64,000 bases of DNA from Prunella strophiata (GCA_036583965.1 JAZBQD010000030.1:50841551-50905550); one strand, 5' to 3'. Numbered from the stretch's first letter, positions 1 through 15,703 are shown. Notes: generated by a model from the letters alone, not told the origin. Translations and numbers: made by a program.

Positions 1-1843
1 TCCCTCATATCCAGGATTTTGTAGTTCTTCAGTGCAGCCTAACTATGTAGAGTTTTTCCAATTCCATTCCTAAATCCATGCCTATTCCTTGGCCCCACAG
101 CCAGGCAGAGACTGCTTATTTTGCCCAGACATCTGCCAGATGGGTACAGGTGAGCTTAAAGCTGGAAGAATGCCTCAGCACTGACCTCCTGCAAAGGAGA
201 AGAGGTCAAACCCAGCCCCAGGTTCAGAGAAGCCTTGCTAGATGGCACCAGGCACAGTCCAGCTTCTGGTGATCCCCAGTCACAGGACAGCACTGTGCAC
301 CTCCTGCCTCATGAGGCAAGGGCTCATGTCTGCAGTTTGACTCAGTGCAGCTCATCTCTGGGCCTGGAGACCTGCCAGTAACAGGGCACCAGGCAGCAGC
401 AACCTCTAACACAGACAGGAGTGCGTGAGATGCTGCTGAGATGCTGAATGGCAGGATGGTCCCTTGTCCCAGAGACTGCTCAGTCTCAAGTGACAAAAGA
501 CAATGGGTTGTAGCTTACAAATGAGTGAACTGATGTTGGCTATATTTCACCTTACATAATTTATACATTTGTGACATGAGTCATATAGAAATATATCCCA
601 TATGTCTTTACGGACACACTTTGCATTCCAGACCTATTCTAAATACCGTTGCCTTGGCAGAAGGTGTCTGTGTGTTTGACATATCCTATGTTTTATTTTC
701 ATAATTCCCAAGAAAATTAAACTATTTTCACTGAAAAAATCATCTTCCACATTTAAAAAGAAGACAAGTGTTTTCTGTAATACAAGCGTCCAGAGTTATT
801 GTCTGTTGTTGTGAAATAGCTGTACTTTCATTAGACAAGACAAATTATCTATAGCCCCAGGAAAAATTAATTTCATGGGATGCAAAAGATTGAAAACCTA
901 TTGATAGAGTACAATATATGCTTGGCAGATGTCCCTTGCCTAAGGCATGAAATGGCCTGACTATTATCTTGTCTTCAGTTCAAAAGTAATTGTACACATT
1001 GCACACAGACCACTATCCTCCCACAGAGCAAACACCTAGTGATGATGGATATCACTATTGATACAATTCACACCTTAAAACTAAAAGTGCTGGGAAAAGG
1101 ATTGTGAATTCTAAAGGGTAATATGAATTCATTAACTGCAAAGAACACACACAGTTGCATTTAAGGAGTAGAGCTGTGACAGTAATTGCTGAATTGAATA
1201 TTTTTAAAAAGCCCTTTTGTTCCTATTGGCATCAAAGCTATTGTTGAACTGTGCTGTACTGTCAGCAACGTGAATATTAGAGGTTTAGATCCATGCATGC
1301 AAAAGATCAAAAGCAGTGATGAAGGATTCTGTAATTATTAGTAATTGCTTCCCAAGTGGCCATTTTTTTATAGATTCTTCATAACAAAGTGTTCACTAAA
1401 GACTATGGGTTGAACTTATATTTTTATAGCAAGCACATGAGCCCGTGGAAATTATTTCACACATTATTATCATAACTGGAAACTACCACTAATAAGAACT
1501 ACATATGCTACATAAAATCTGGGTATCATTATTATGATTATTGTAATTTTAATGCAGATTGTAATGTTACATTTTTAATTAGAAATGCAACCAAAAAAAG
1601 CCAGTTAAACTAGTTTTAGATTGAGTAAAGTCTTAATTTCTCTAATTCAGTGTTCAAAATTGCTTCAATCAAGTAAGATATTAATGGTGCATCACCTGTG
1701 AACTGCCATTGACTCATAAATGGTACTTTCTGGGCTCAAGTATCCATCGACTTAAATGGATGTGAATCCTAACACAGACATATTAACTACAAGCACAGGC
1801 TATGAAGAGAATTATAACAAACCCCAAAAAGGGTTTAAAATAT

Positions 1844-1883
1844 ACCAGTACCCATCCTCACACACCAGTACCCATCCTCTTGC
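1844..1883. repeat. 20-bp tandem duplication, two copies
   Basis: Two adjacent 20-bp units, 1844-1863 and 1864-1883, share their first 16 bases (beginning ACCAGTACCC) and differ at the end. It is a short local duplication in intronic sequence with no coding content. Confidence 0.8.
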
Positions 1884-4800
1884 CAAATGAGTATCTTTAG
1901 AGCCTTACTTCACATTTGATCCTAAGGTTTGCCTTGCAGCTATACTTGCTTATTCCAGGACTGAATTTGTCTTGAATAAATAAAAATTAGAACCATGGCC
2001 CTATTAAAAATAACTCGTACATGACAGTAATAGTCCACTAGGTCTCACTGAAAAACACTGAAAATATTTAAGAACTTGAGTGTTCTGCTGTCCAGATGTG
2101 GCATTAGGCAGTTTTCTCCAGTCTTCTGCAGAGCATGGAGATTGTCTTTGAGTACACAACCTACACAGCAGCTACATCTCAGTCAAGCCAAGCACCAGGA
2201 GGGAACAGCTCCACCATGAGCTGGTGACTCCTGTGTATTTCCTAGAGGGACATTTGGAGTGCCTAACTGCAGCTGTACAGCTCCAGCACTTCTCCCTTCC
2301 TCCATGTCAAAGCCCAAATGCAAAAGGTCAACAGACTGTGGAATGAGAAAGATGCTGACAGGGGAGGGAAAAAGTTTGGGCTTTGTGGGGCAGACACCAC
2401 AAGTTTGCAGAACCAGTCCATACCTCTCCTCTACATCTGATTCTAAAATCAAGATGCAATTTCAGTGCCTGAAATGTCCTTAAAATCACTCCTAGGATTA
2501 ATTACACTCTTATGCTCCTCAGGGTAAAAACCTTGCTGTGTCTGTCTGCAAAGTCCTGTTTGGATGCCAAACAAATTAATAAAGAATAATAACAGTGGTG
2601 CCTGCACAAAAAGCCATCTCATTCCACTGAAACCAATGGGACAACTTATTGCCTTCCACCATATGCAAAAAGCAAAATTCAGTGGCTTGTTTATGACGTC
2701 TGAAGAAAAACACATTAAAAAAACCCTTCAATATATACTTCAGTGTGGCCAGGTTTTTTGCTTCATTTAGGTTGCCTTGTTGAATATGTTAAAGCACTCT
2801 ACTAACATTGCCACATGACACTATTTCTTTTATTATAATCTGCTATACCTCACAGAATAGCCTCCTTTACCATGCCAAATAAATTAACTCTCTTGCAGTT
2901 TTCTTTCTGTTATGGTTCAGCCTCCCATCTCACTCATAAGACATATTAGTACCACAATATATATATTTGCTCCAGAATAAATACTAATGTATCATAAAGG
3001 CAAAGTGTGAGTTCTGCCCTGACAGATATCAGGCTGTAACAGGAGACTTTAGTCAGACCAGTAGCTTCATTATTCTCAAACAACTCCTTCAATATCACCT
3101 CTCAAAATGAAGCCTTTTTTTGCACTTTCTTCACTGCAAATCAGGAGTAGCATCACTGAACTTGATGTTTCCCTTGCAATAAGGAAGAATCAGGACTGGT
3201 ATCTCCTATTCACGAGGTAAGTGGGGAAACAAATCATGTCACTGTTTTATTTATGTTTCATTTAATTATTCAAGGCACAGCTTGCATTCATCCTCCTTAG
3301 TGCCTGTCTGCTTTCTGCACTTCTCCACCGTAGCTTACCCATTCTTCAGTAGGGATTTTGATATCTGTTTAATTCGCCATGACTTGTGCCACATTTTTCC
3401 CCACAAAGCTGCATATTCTGTGCCAGGGGGAGAGGGCAAGGGGGAAACCCCAGAGGGAGAAGCACTGAGAAAGCCTACCAGGATGCATCTTAGATGACAA
3501 GAAACTTGGAGGCCCGATTTTCATTTCAGCACAAGGGAGATTTACACCCATAGCTCCCATTGTCATTAATGTAGTTATACACGTAATTTGTCCCATACAC
3601 TGAGAGGAAAATAAACTTGAGAGAGGAGAAGTAAAGGGTATTTGAGGGGAAAACTATTTAGTATGTAAAGCTTGTGGCTGCCAGTTGGTAATGAATGTGG
3701 CAGACATAATAATGGTAATAATAGGAAAAGACACCTACATATCTGAGTTAGGGTTATTGTAATATGGCATACAAACAGAGAACTAAACCATCAAGGAAAC
3801 CACTAAATATCATCTTGAGGATACAGAAAGAAAATATACTTAAGACTAAAGAGAAAATTAAAAGGAGAGCAAAAGTAGAACTAGGAACAAGCCAGGAAAT
3901 GCAGAAGAGAAATATGGGGTGTTTTCACTGAAGGAAACAGCAGCCCTCTGAGAATACCAGCCGGCCTGGGAAGTGGCAGAAATAGATGGGATGCCAGCAG
4001 CGAGAGGCAGAAAGCACAGAGATATTTCTATCCATCAGAACACAAAAGCAAACACATTCAGAAGAGACTGGAATAAATTAGTTTACAGCATGACAAGTGA
4101 CTCAGACTGTTCAATATAGGAGTGTTTAGGAAATGAGATTATGGACCAGAAATAATCACAGAGGCTAAAGCTTAGAAATCAGCACTAAAGGAGGATTCCT
4201 AAGTGGTGGAGCTTTGTGATTCAGATACTTCACTGGCTCAGACAGTACAAAACATAGCCAGAGGTGCTGGGATAACACTGATGTTGCAGACAGACATAGC
4301 ATATGAAAGTGTATGTCATGGTGTACCACCTTCCATTTCTTCCTGGTGCCAAACTCACTGGCATTGCTCCTTTACATAGGAATAGCAGTATAGATAAGCA
4401 CTGCAGATACAGCAATACAGATAAGATGCAATTGCAGCTGTGCTAGAAGTTACCATAAGCCACATATTATCAAATATACTTACACAAAAAATGCATTTAA
4501 AAACAGCTGTATTACAAGAAAAATAATTCTCAGTGAGGAATCACCACCAAAGTAGGGTGACTTTCAGGCAAGTTTCTGACACTCATGAAAGAGCACCATG
4601 AAGCAGAGCACCAAATACCAGAGCACAGACAAATGATAAAGCCTTCATCATCTAGGAAAACTATTTAGGGTATAAATAATAGCCTCTGATTGATGACTTG
4701 TTCTGTCCTTTGAGTGTAGAGACAGATCAGGTATGCAGCTACCTTGTCTTGCAGGTGGATGAATGCACCCTGAGAGTCTTGGTCAGGATCACAAAGGAAG

Positions 4801-7800
4801 TCTCAGGTCCGAGTCCTGGTCTCAGGCATCTCCTCAGCTGCCTTGTTCTACCTCTGAACTGTTAAAAGACTCTTTCACAGTGAATGGAGCTACATGAATT
4901 TTAAGTAGGGACTTGACCCATTGTATGCAAAACAGAACATAAATCAGGAATAATTATTCTAGCATAAAATGGAGAACCTGTTTAAAATACTGCTGAATCT
5001 TGGTTCTGTAGAAGAAATATTACTGAGTCTAAAGCCTTTAGCTGAGAAAAAGTAAAGTAAATCCAGGTTTTGGGAGGTATGAATTATGAGGAAACACTGA
5101 TCAGATGTTGCTTCTATAAATAATAACAGCTCATTAATTCTCATTTTGCTAATCCACACATTTAAAGAACTCAACAACCCCTTTACCCCCAAGGGTACTA
5201 CTTATCCCACTTCTCAGCAGAGTTTTAATTTATGTTAGTAACAAGATCTCATATTTCTAGGAATTCATTACTTTTAAAAACCCTATTACACTATTTTATT
5301 GGCAGGCTAGAAGATATTATCATAAATAATTGAAACTCGACTACACTTGTTCAGACATTAACAAACTACATTGGCAAGGCATCACACTTGAGCCCTTTTC
5401 TCAAGCATGTTGTTTCATTCATGGACATAATTTTATGCCTATGGAGTGAGACTCAAAGAAAGATCTACTGGATCCAGAATATGGGATTACAAGACACACA
5501 TCTGCTGAATGATTTGTTGTGCAGACACAAGTCTCACAATTAATTGCCAAGCCTTATTAGTGAACAAAGGATGCTGTCACTATCCATGAGGGTAAGTTCA
5601 CAGTTTCCTATCATTTAAATGTACAGACATGGGGTCATCCAGTGCAGATCTTGAAACCAAAGTAAGAAAATTAGTAATATGAGCCTAATGTCAAAAAAGG
5701 CCCAACCTGTAGTGCCAATATTAGCATTCATCAGGCAGAGCTCTCTTATGCAGGAATGATCTGAAGTGTGAAACGCAGAAGGATAATCAATCAGGGGAAC
5801 AGACCTTCCACATGGACAGCAGGCAACCTACCTCCATCTAGAGCTGTCCTATGGGACATAGTGCAGTGGAGCATAACAGATGATAAAGCATTATGCCATG
5901 GTGTCATTGAACTGATTCTTAAAAAGACTGCAAGGTGTTTTCATGCCCTATGAAGCCAGCTTGGAGGAGGAGAACCATATCAGTGTGTGACATGGGTGTA
6001 CTCATAGATCATCCCCTGGTCTTGCAGGAGACTGACTGCTACCAAATAAGGTTGTCCAGAGGTGGCAGGATTCATCTCACTGAACTTTAGCTAAAACTGA
6101 AGCATCTTATATGAGCTAATTGTCCAGGCTCTCTCCACACTGACCAGAGGCATCTCCAAACTACTTATTCTCTCTTAATATAGATGGCATGTGACACAGG
6201 TGGGAGCAAGCTCCTACTGGAGAGGCCAATCTCCCTTCACTGCATAGAGCACCCCAACCAATGGCTGAAACCATTCACCTGAAAAACTGAGGGAAGTAAA
6301 AATTAAAAACAGGAGCAACAAACTTGTGCAAAATTGTCAAGGACTAACAGAGTGGGACAGATGACTGCAAACCCTGTCTCAAAAGAGGAGGTGAAACTAC
6401 CCATGATTTTAAACAAAAAAGAACAGAAGTAAACAATGCAAATTAAGTCTGAGCTGAAATTACTGTTTATATAAATACATCAGAGCAGCTTAGAGCAGAG
6501 GGGGAAAAACAGTTATATAACCTAAGGTGCAACATTGGCCCAAGAGTAAATAAGTATGTACCAAGAATACATAAATTCATCCTGAAGATTAGGAGGAGAC
6601 TTCTAACCACCAAAGGACCAAGGGTCTGGAACAGCCTTTTGGAGTAGTGAGATACTATTTTTGGAATGTCATTGCCTGTAAAGAAGCAGCTCTGCTATGG
6701 TTATGGCATGCTTTACTACATTATCATGAAGCATTTAAAACTGCTATTGAAGTACAGGATACACAAATATCAAGTAACTATTCTGAAATAGAATGAATTC
6801 AGAAAGACTCACTCCAATGTGAGAGACCCTGCATGTTTTAAAAACAACTCCACATTTAATTTTAAAGTGTTAGGATAATTTATCACAGAGGTTTAAAACT
6901 GGGCTCTTTTTGTTTGACTGCCAAGTTTCAACACCAGCTTTCCTGAATGTCAGGATCTGACTCTGCATTGTTATCACTGTCATTGAGATCATGAAATTCC
7001 CCTTGTGCCCCACTGGTTCCATAGAAAAAGCAAGTGATTGTGGGCACCAGCTTCACAATGGGCAGCCATGCGGTAGAGGCTAACTTCAGCATCCCACTGC
7101 AAATTAGAAATGGGAGGAGAAGGCTAAAATAGAGCACACTGAACTTCAGCTGTCATTTTGGTATTGTGGCTTTGATATTTTTATTCTTCTGAAAATTACA
7201 TAGTTACCTGCCAGTGTCAGACATCAGACTAGACTTCAAGCAAGCAAATATACAGCAGACTAAAGAAGAGATGTGTAAAGAAATAACACTGCAAGGCATT
7301 TTAAGGGAGAGATTTGAAATCCACTGGGTCTCTGGAAGGGGGTCTTATGTTTGCAGACACATGGAATAGTCACCTTAATTGGCGGTGCTCAATAACATAC
7401 TGCATGGATTCCATTCACTCTGGGAAACCAATGCAATTCTTTGTAACTTGGTAAGATTTCTGGAGCTGCTGACACCTCTGCTCCATTATTTGCAAACAAA
7501 AAGATTCCAGAGGATCAAAGTCCCTGGGAACACAGATACCCCTGCCATTCTTCCTTTTGTAAACAAAAAACGTTAGATATTGCAATCCACAGTGAACATG
7601 TTCTTTGTGGGTTTTATACTCACAAGCAGAAGATGGTTACATTTAGAAGACCATGTCTTAAAGTTTAAAATACAAGGCAACAAATGCAAGGCAGATTAAA
7701 TAGTGAGGCTACTAACATGGCATAATGGATCATTTTGGTATAGTATGTTAGGAGGATGCTAACAGCATCATAAAGCACCCAAGCATAATAAGAGAAACAC

Positions 7801-8532
7801 TTCAGCTGATGTGGCTCTGAAAAATGCTTTTTTTATGAGAGTATACTTTGAAGAGAAAAAGCCTCAAATTTTCACAACCTGGCTGCAGGCATTAAGTAAC
7901 AATCAGCTCTCAGAGAAAAGCACAGTGATGTATTATGTCATTTGGTGTTGCTGGGGAAGACAAACTGTATCATGATTAGATGCAAAATTAATCCTGAAAA
8001 ACTGCATTAGCAAGATCCATGACTTAAAATTTCAGATCTATTTGCTTCCCTCCAGAAAGTACAAGGGAAGTACATGTTTAAATGTTGGGTATAGGAATCC
8101 CACTGAAAAGAACTCCTGAATACAAGATTTCTACAATCCTGGAAAGAAATAATAAAATTGCTTCACCTGTGCTCATTAAATATACAGTGCATAAACTCTG
8201 GCTTTGGAAATCTCATCAGCAGGAAGCTTCTTTCTTCCTTTCTTCATTTTTTTTACCTACCCCCTGAGGATTACTGAAATCTCTGCATTAACCACCAAAT
8301 AATGACAATGTTCTGCAGCCTCGAGCTGTGACTAAGGATTTGGTCACAGAGGCTACAGGGTAGGGAACCCTAAAAGCTGGCATTGAAAAAATATATTGTA
8401 ATAGAAGTTATTTCCTTTCTGAGCAATTAAGTACCTAACCTTGTTTATCACATGTACTTCTCACTTGCAGTGTGCACTCAGGAAAATCTAGCAATGAGAG
8501 ACAACCCTGCTGTTTCTGTGATGATCACGCAC

Positions 8533-8552
8533 AAAAAAAAAAAAAAAAAAAA
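8533..8552 (+). repeat. A homopolymer, 20 nt
   Basis: An uninterrupted run of 20 A residues in intronic DNA. No retrocopy body is recognised upstream, so it is treated as a simple repeat. Confidence 0.9.
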
Positions 8553-9467
8553 GCCCCAGGTTCAGCAAGGCTCTGTTAAAACTTCTTGCCCTGTAACTCC
8601 AACCACTGCTTCTCAAGTGTTCTGGCAGAAAACATTAATGTTCCACATTCATCATCACCTGCATTTACATACAATGTTATATATACACACAATACTAGCC
8701 CTTTTAGGACTCCACAGATGCTCTGACTGAGGGTCACGCCTTAAGGTTCCAAGTGCACAGATACTGCTTTGGTGATGCATACAGTTCCTGGCATCCTCCT
8801 CCTCAGATCTGGGACTGCTCATTCCCACTCTCACTGCATCCTTTCAATTGTGCCAGCACAAACATTTATGCGGCCATGCTGGGAATCAAACAGAGGAATT
8901 GATCCAGCTAAAAATAACACCTTTTTTTCCAAGTCAATTTTCAGGCAGAGCAGTTCCTGATGTGGCAGGGGTGGAAAGCTGGTGGGGCAGCAGGATCAGG
9001 ATGTGAGGCTGGGAGAGCAGGATGCCCCCCTGCATCTGTTTATGCTGGCTCAAGCTGATCAGAACATAAGATACAAGTTTTCAAGAATTTCCTGTCTGAC
9101 TACTGAGCTTGCTATTTATTGCACTGGTCTTTCAAGCAATAAATGGCTTGAAAAAGAAAAGAACATGAGAATTAGATGCCCATAATATTTTTCCAAAGTG
9201 TACTAAGAAGCACGAAGTGCTTACCTCTTGAAGAAGACAGAAAATAAAACATACATTATAATCTGAAGCACACAGATACAAAACCAGCAGGTGACATTGC
9301 TGATCAGTGCAAAGAAAGGGATAGAAATTATGTCAAAGAAAAGATGTCTTTAACCACTTTGGAAAAGACTGAGGAGAAACAGCAGAAAACCCAAAGTTCC
9401 AGGCTGACCAACATAGTGTCATTGGAGTATCCAGGCTTCAATTACATTCCAATAGCTCCCTTCATCT

Positions 9468-10215
9468 CATAGAATTACAAAATTGGTAATGTTGGAAGGG
9501 ACCACAGTGGGTCATCTGGTGTAAGCTCTGTGCTCAATCAGGATCCTCCTTGAGCAAATGTTACTGAACAGTGTCCAGGCAGCTCTTGAATATCTCCAGT
9601 GAGGGAGACTCCACAACCTCTTCAGACAGTCTGTTACAGTGATCAGACACCAGCAAACTAAATTCATCCTTACATTCAGGCTGAACTTCCTGTTCTTTGG
9701 TTTCTGCCTGTTGCCTCTTGTCCCATTGCTCGGCACCACTGAGAAGAGCCTGGTTCCATCCTCATCTTTCCTTTGGATTCTTTTATGTGTTGAGGAGATC
9801 CCCTCTCAGCTGCCTTTGCTGAACTCCAGACAGTTCATCTCTGCCCATCTCTCCAATCTGTGGAGGTCCTTCTGAAGGGCCACTCCTCCTGGCTTTGTGT
9901 CAGTGAACCTTCTGAAAAGGCATCTATGCATTCACCCAAGTTATTGATGAGTAAGTGAAACAATATTGAACCCCAGAATTGAACCTGGGGGGGCACCACA
10001 AGTGACAGGCCTCCAACTAGATCCTGTGCCCCAGACTACGAGCCTCAGGGATCTGCCATTTAGAATCCACCTCACTGTCCAGTCATCCAGTCCTGAGTTT
10101 GCCTATAGGATGTTGTGAGAGACAGTGTGAAAAACCTCGCTAAAATCAAGGTAGACAATGCCCACTGCTCTCCCCTAATGCCTCCAGGTAGTTGCACAAG
10201 GTCCATGAGCAGTCA
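9468..10215 (-). mobile_element. CR1 LINE fragment, 3' portion, minus orientation
   Basis: The plus strand shows the reverse complement of a CR1 3' end. It starts with a degraded copy of the terminal short repeat (CATAGAATTACAAAATTG) and a TTGGAAGGGACC block, then continues through the characteristic stretches about wound-up clauses of CR1: GGGGCACCACAAGTGACAGG near 9991 and CTAAAATCAAGGTAGACAA near 10140. This is the 3' untranslated region plus the end of the reverse-transcriptase ORF, 5'-truncated as is usual for CR1. It carries many substitutions and stops, so it is a dead copy. The 5' boundary near 10215 is approximate. Confidence 0.9.
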
Positions 10216-13200
10216 CCCATGTGTATTTGTAGCTATGAATCTGGGCTGAAATACTCTTAATTACTGGGATGAGTGAGGCAGCATTGGTTTGCTAATAAAA
10301 ACACCAAAAAAATGTGACCAAGAAGAAAGGAGCCTTAAAAAAAAGTCTTTCAAAAAAAGCTGTAATTTCTTGCAAATTATTTTTAATAAACAAGTTTTGA
10401 AAGCAATTTTTGCTGTCTTTCCCTCTGGGAGCTGCCTTTTTTATTTCACAGTGGGTAGCTGAGTGGCATGATGAGGATTAAGGCAGAGCAGATCCAAGTC
10501 ACATTAGAAACCACTGAGAAATAAGGCTGGTTCATCATTGTTTTAAGGTTAATTTCAAGGAACTTTTCCAATGTTTGGATCAAAATAAACAGATTTTATC
10601 CTACTGTTAAATCAATTACAATGTTTACTTCTTTAAATTACAAAACAAGCACAGTTTTGGAAATGGTTAGTGGCTCAAAGTCACCACACTAATTTAAAGG
10701 ACATTGCTCACAGAAAGAAAGGTATAATAATGACAAGGAAAGGCAAACTATTACCTTTGTGGACACACAAAAGGATAAAACTGTCAATAAACTTTTAATT
10801 TAACATTCTATTTTCATTGACCTTAGCAATTGTAGATCCAAGTCACACCCATGGAAGAGTTAAGATACACTCAAGGCTAAAGACAAATAGCCCACACTGA
10901 TCAAAATGATTTCTTTGTAAAGGGAACTGGGGCTGTGCCTATGCACCCTAGAAAACAGGCAGGTGCATATCTGGATTTTGGTTACACGAGGAGTGAACCT
11001 GGAGAAATCCCATGGGAATCAATGAAACTGTCCTAGCAATAAACAGGTGTATAAGAGTGTCATTTTAGCAACAGGTATACACAGACTCCAGTCTCTCCAC
11101 CACTCTTTACAGCATCAGAAAGGATATATTAAATAAGTGGCATGATAAGGAATATCTTTATTCTGTAACAAACCCTGCCTTAGAGGGGGAGTTGAAAGCA
11201 CTCTTGAATTTTAAGCAGCAAGAACTTCAGTAGGAGGTTCTCTCTGGCAACAGTTGAAAAGGCTGAAGAAGACATTCAAACAAAAATGTATCAAATTCCA
11301 GAAATTTGACAAGACCGGGTTATGAAGCTGAACAGGGCTGTTTGAAGCAGCTGGCAACTCTCTAATTTATTTCACCTGTCCTTTTCATACTGCCAGGGAG
11401 AGTCTGCCCCACATGTGAGAACCCAGTCACATCACTGCATGCCTGATATCATGCCAACTCTCCTGAATAGCAAAAAAAAAAGTCTATTCTGTTTAATTGC
11501 CAGGTGTCAAGCAGGCTCATTACAGTGTACAGAAAGCTCTCTGTGCAACAGATCAACCTGAAGAGGCTTATCTTTGTGGCTGCTGTCTATACAGTCATAA
11601 TTAAATAAAAGCAGATGGAGGAGGCACTAAATAATTATGACTGCAAGATAAATAAAACGCTGGGTAAGTAACTTCAGAAGTATAATTTAAGCATCTTACA
11701 TAAATAAAAAGTATCAGCATCTTCTGTGATATGTTTTCACACTGAGGTAGTTCGGAAAATTAAAATAATCAAGAAAACAATGAAGTGAAGTATTAAACTA
11801 AAAATATTAAAGATGTGTGACACATGCATAATAGGAAACAGGTACAAAGTCATTCTGACTCACTCTTCCCACAGGCAAATGCAAATTTTCTGTGTCCTTT
11901 GCTAATGCATGTGCCAATTAATCTTGCAATCACATTATCACAAAACTGTGTTGTTTGGCACTTTTTCTTATTTCACAGAACATAAAAGAGCTTCCCCTGT
12001 TCTTTACAGCCATGGCTCCACAGAGATCCAATCACTGGGACATGCCAGAGGGTCACTTCAGCTCTGCTAGATCTTGCCTGGCAGGCCCAGCTACTCAGCA
12101 TTTCTTGTAGTTTTGAGTGAGATGTATCAATGCCTTGGTCGTTCTTCAGCTATCAGATGTAGACCCCAAGTCACTGTGTTACTCACTCCTACAAATGGTA
12201 AATTTTCCATCAGCTTCCAAGCACTGATTTCCCACCAGATGCCCCAGTCCACCACTGGTCTTAAATGTTTCTTTCTTTGTAAATATGATGTTGTGTAGCC
12301 TGCTGCAAAGTATTGTTTGTTCAGTGCTAGGTAATCTGCAGAGCTACTAATTGCTCCTGTCAAAGATCCAGCTATAAAGTGGGGCAAAATACCCAAACAA
12401 AGCTTTTGAAAGAATGTATAATCCACATTGCCTTAACCCTCTAGATACATATTTGCATAACAGAATAAAAGTGCAGATATTGTATATTTTACAGATACAT
12501 AAGATAACTACTTAATGGCTCTATGAGATCTTTGATCCAAATTCTCCTTTCTGATCTGCTTGGCAGATCTATTCCTTGCTTGCATGTTTGCTTGCTTTTC
12601 TGGCCAGAAGTTTACAGGACCATTGTTCTTTGTGCACAAGGAAAATAAATTGTCCTTGAAAAAAACTCACACATAACAAAGCAGCCCTAACCTACAAATA
12701 TATCCATGGAAAATGTTTTATTTTCTAAAATGGTCTCTCAGTGGGAGTGACCCAAGACCGCAGAAGGTATCACAGACTCTTGTTTCATCACCCACAAAAG
12801 GTAACTAAGCACAGTAAGCTCAGCCATGCTTTTCAGCAATCTAGGGAGTCAACCAGACAGGAAAAGTTGAAAACCAGTCATCTAAACAAGCATATATAAT
12901 CTTTGTACATAAAAGAAGCTATGACCTCTTTTGAACCATGGGATAGTATTCATTATTGCAAGAAAAGCTTCACAAAGGAGAGAAAATTAGCTGTGTCTTT
13001 CAGTTAGGACATGCCTTCTGCACAGCTGGACTACACAAAGCCATTTAATATGGCAGCAAGGAGCTCAACAGGGTAAATTGCCTTGAGAAACAGTCTGTGT
13101 TAGCTTGTGACCAACACTGCACAGTCACCATCAGCTCGGGCTGCACACAGTATAAATTCCCATCTGCCTCAAAAATGCCAGGCAGATAATCCTTTAGTCA

Positions 13201-15703
13201 TGAACTACTGTAAGGAAGCAGCACATGACAGCTGGGTCAGTGGCTACGCTTGAACCTAAGACTTGGAAGGCCTCCATTCAACACTTCTGTAAATATAACC
13301 TTCAATAAGTTTCTAGCCTCCTAACTGTAAAAAGGAAAAATATTCCTTGCATCTGTGCTGAGGCACTGTGAAGATAAAGATTTTCCAGAAGGATATTTCT
13401 ATAACTTACAATATAGAATTCTGTCAATCAGCTTTGCCAGAGATGACATTAAACTATGTACTCAAATAGTGAAGGGAAAAAAAAAAATATGCAGCCTTAT
13501 TCTCTCTCAAATCTTTCCTATTTTTCCATCCTGTTTTGCCCATCTCATCCACCTCACAGACTGATGAGCTTTATTAGAGATGCACCTGTCTTCTCAGTTT
13601 TACTTGTGAGCACTTGAAGATAGGCTGCAATAAAAAATCTGATTGCAACTTGTGAATTCACATTCAAAACTGCTGAAACCATGGTCCTGTGGCAACAGTT
13701 GCTTCCCATTCTCATTTATCCACTGTTCAACATCTCTGAAAACCACACCACCAGTCCCTTTGCTTTACAGCAATCCCAGTCTATTTTCAAAGTGGATTTG
13801 TATTCCCAGTCTGGAAACAGCACCTCTCAACCATGTTTGAGCAACAAAAGACTCACCATTGTACTTGTGTCTTCAAAGGTTAAGAAAAATCTCTGATATT
13901 TTAAAAAGAATCTAAGTACTCTGGATTTAAATGGGAACAACCACTACCATACCACCTTAGTAAGCTACCACTTCCTCAGTAGCATACTAAGGAATGCTTG
14001 CTGGATATGGCATAAAGTATTTCAAAGAGTGTCCTGGGAGGAGAGGGGGAAAATGTGAAGAGAAATCAAAGAGATTTCATGTGAGAGACATGAATGGTTT
14101 CTAGATGTTAGATCAAATCCAGGTCACTGTGCCAATGGATCAGTACACAGGTCACCATGTACTGAATTCAGAGGTGAGTGAAAGTAGTGGAGGTTGTTAT
14201 GCTCTTGCCAAAGTCTAAATTAAGACAATTTTCCCAACGAGCAAGCAGAAAAATATAAAAAGTTAGGGGGGAAGAAACTAATAAAGACCAACCCCTTTTC
14301 ACCCCAAACTTCATCCCCTCCTGGGTCTTCTCTAGCTTTGGCTTTAGTGTTTGCAGTGGCAGCTGATTCTGTGTAGATTCTCTTTATTATTTACTTTTGC
14401 CCTGTTCACTTTTTTTTTTTTCCAGAACAAAAGTATGGCAAAAGATTTGTAGTTTCAAAACTAATTAAAAAATTAGCTGAGGCTTCCTCTCCACCTAAAA
14501 ATGGTGGCCAGCTTCACAACACACAGGCAGGCTACACCATCCTTCTGTTGGGAAACAGAGACACCCACCTACAGAAACAGAGCCTGTCATATCTTCCTAC
14601 AGGTACTTGGTGCTATTAAAGCAAAACTACTGCTAATCCCTCATTTAGGGTTCTATTTCACAGAACAAATATAAAGCACAATTTCTGAAAAGGCATCCTA
14701 TTTGATCTGATGCTTTTCAAACTGGATCCTAACAGCTTTCACTGAGGCTGAATTAACATCTTTTGAAATTTGTAAAGATTATCACTGACCTATTTAAAAC
14801 AAAGACAAACAAAACTAACAGGGAAAAAATTCATTCTGTTCTCTTATTTTTACTACAAAGACAGACAGTCACACAGCCTAAAATCACAACCAGGTATAAA
14901 TTTTGACCAGTCTCATGAGAGCCACTGAGATGAAAGCATTTGCTTGCTGAGCTTCATTGGCTGAAAAACACTTGACTGGGTACATTTAAAAATGCTGCTT
15001 ATCTGAACTATTTCAAGAGATTAGTTTGCATATTTAATATGTTAATGTTTCACAAGTAAGAAGATTTGCAGTGACTTATTACAGGACATATAACTTGGCA
15101 GAGCCCTGAGTCATTTAAGCTGGTACCTTAGCCACTAAATGCCAGCTACACTATTAGACACCACCTCAGAGTCTGTCCATGGCAGTAAGCCAGTTTTGCA
15201 GATCCTCTTCCAAAATCCAGTTTAGAGTCTGTCTTTCAGCAGGATATTTCCCAGTGGCTTGTATTTTCACTGTCACTAGCATGTCAGTAAGAGTGCATAT
15301 CTTTTGAGCTCTGATTAGTTTTGCCTTGACACTACTGAAATGCCTAGTATAACTTTAACTCAGGTTCTGAAATGTTAATCAGTTTTGAAATATCCAAAGA
15401 TTGCATATATATCAAGGCCTGTAAGTACTCAGAGACATCTGTCAGGATTCCACATGGCATTGGCACTCTTGTTTCTCTCCAGGCCCACAGAGTCAAGTGA
15501 TCATCAGCACTGATAACTAAATGCATCATCTTGAAGCAAAAGGACATGGCCTTATGAAGATATAACTCTTTGTTATCTATAAGATATACATTATTTGCAT
15601 TCTCAAATAATACTTTGATTATTTACTTTTTCAGAGCTGCCACTTGCCACACTGGTAAAAAAAATTATCTCTAAATATTGATGTCCAAAAAATAAAAAAA
15701 AAA

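Noticed and set aside
6440..6680. Possible very old interspersed repeat
   Set aside because: Phrases such as CCAAGGGTCTGGAACAGCC resemble ancient amniote repeats, but divergence is too high to assign a family by eye.
9512..9875. Open frames of 75-78 codons on both strands
   Set aside because: They lie within the dead CR1 copy; neither is an intact CR1 protein.
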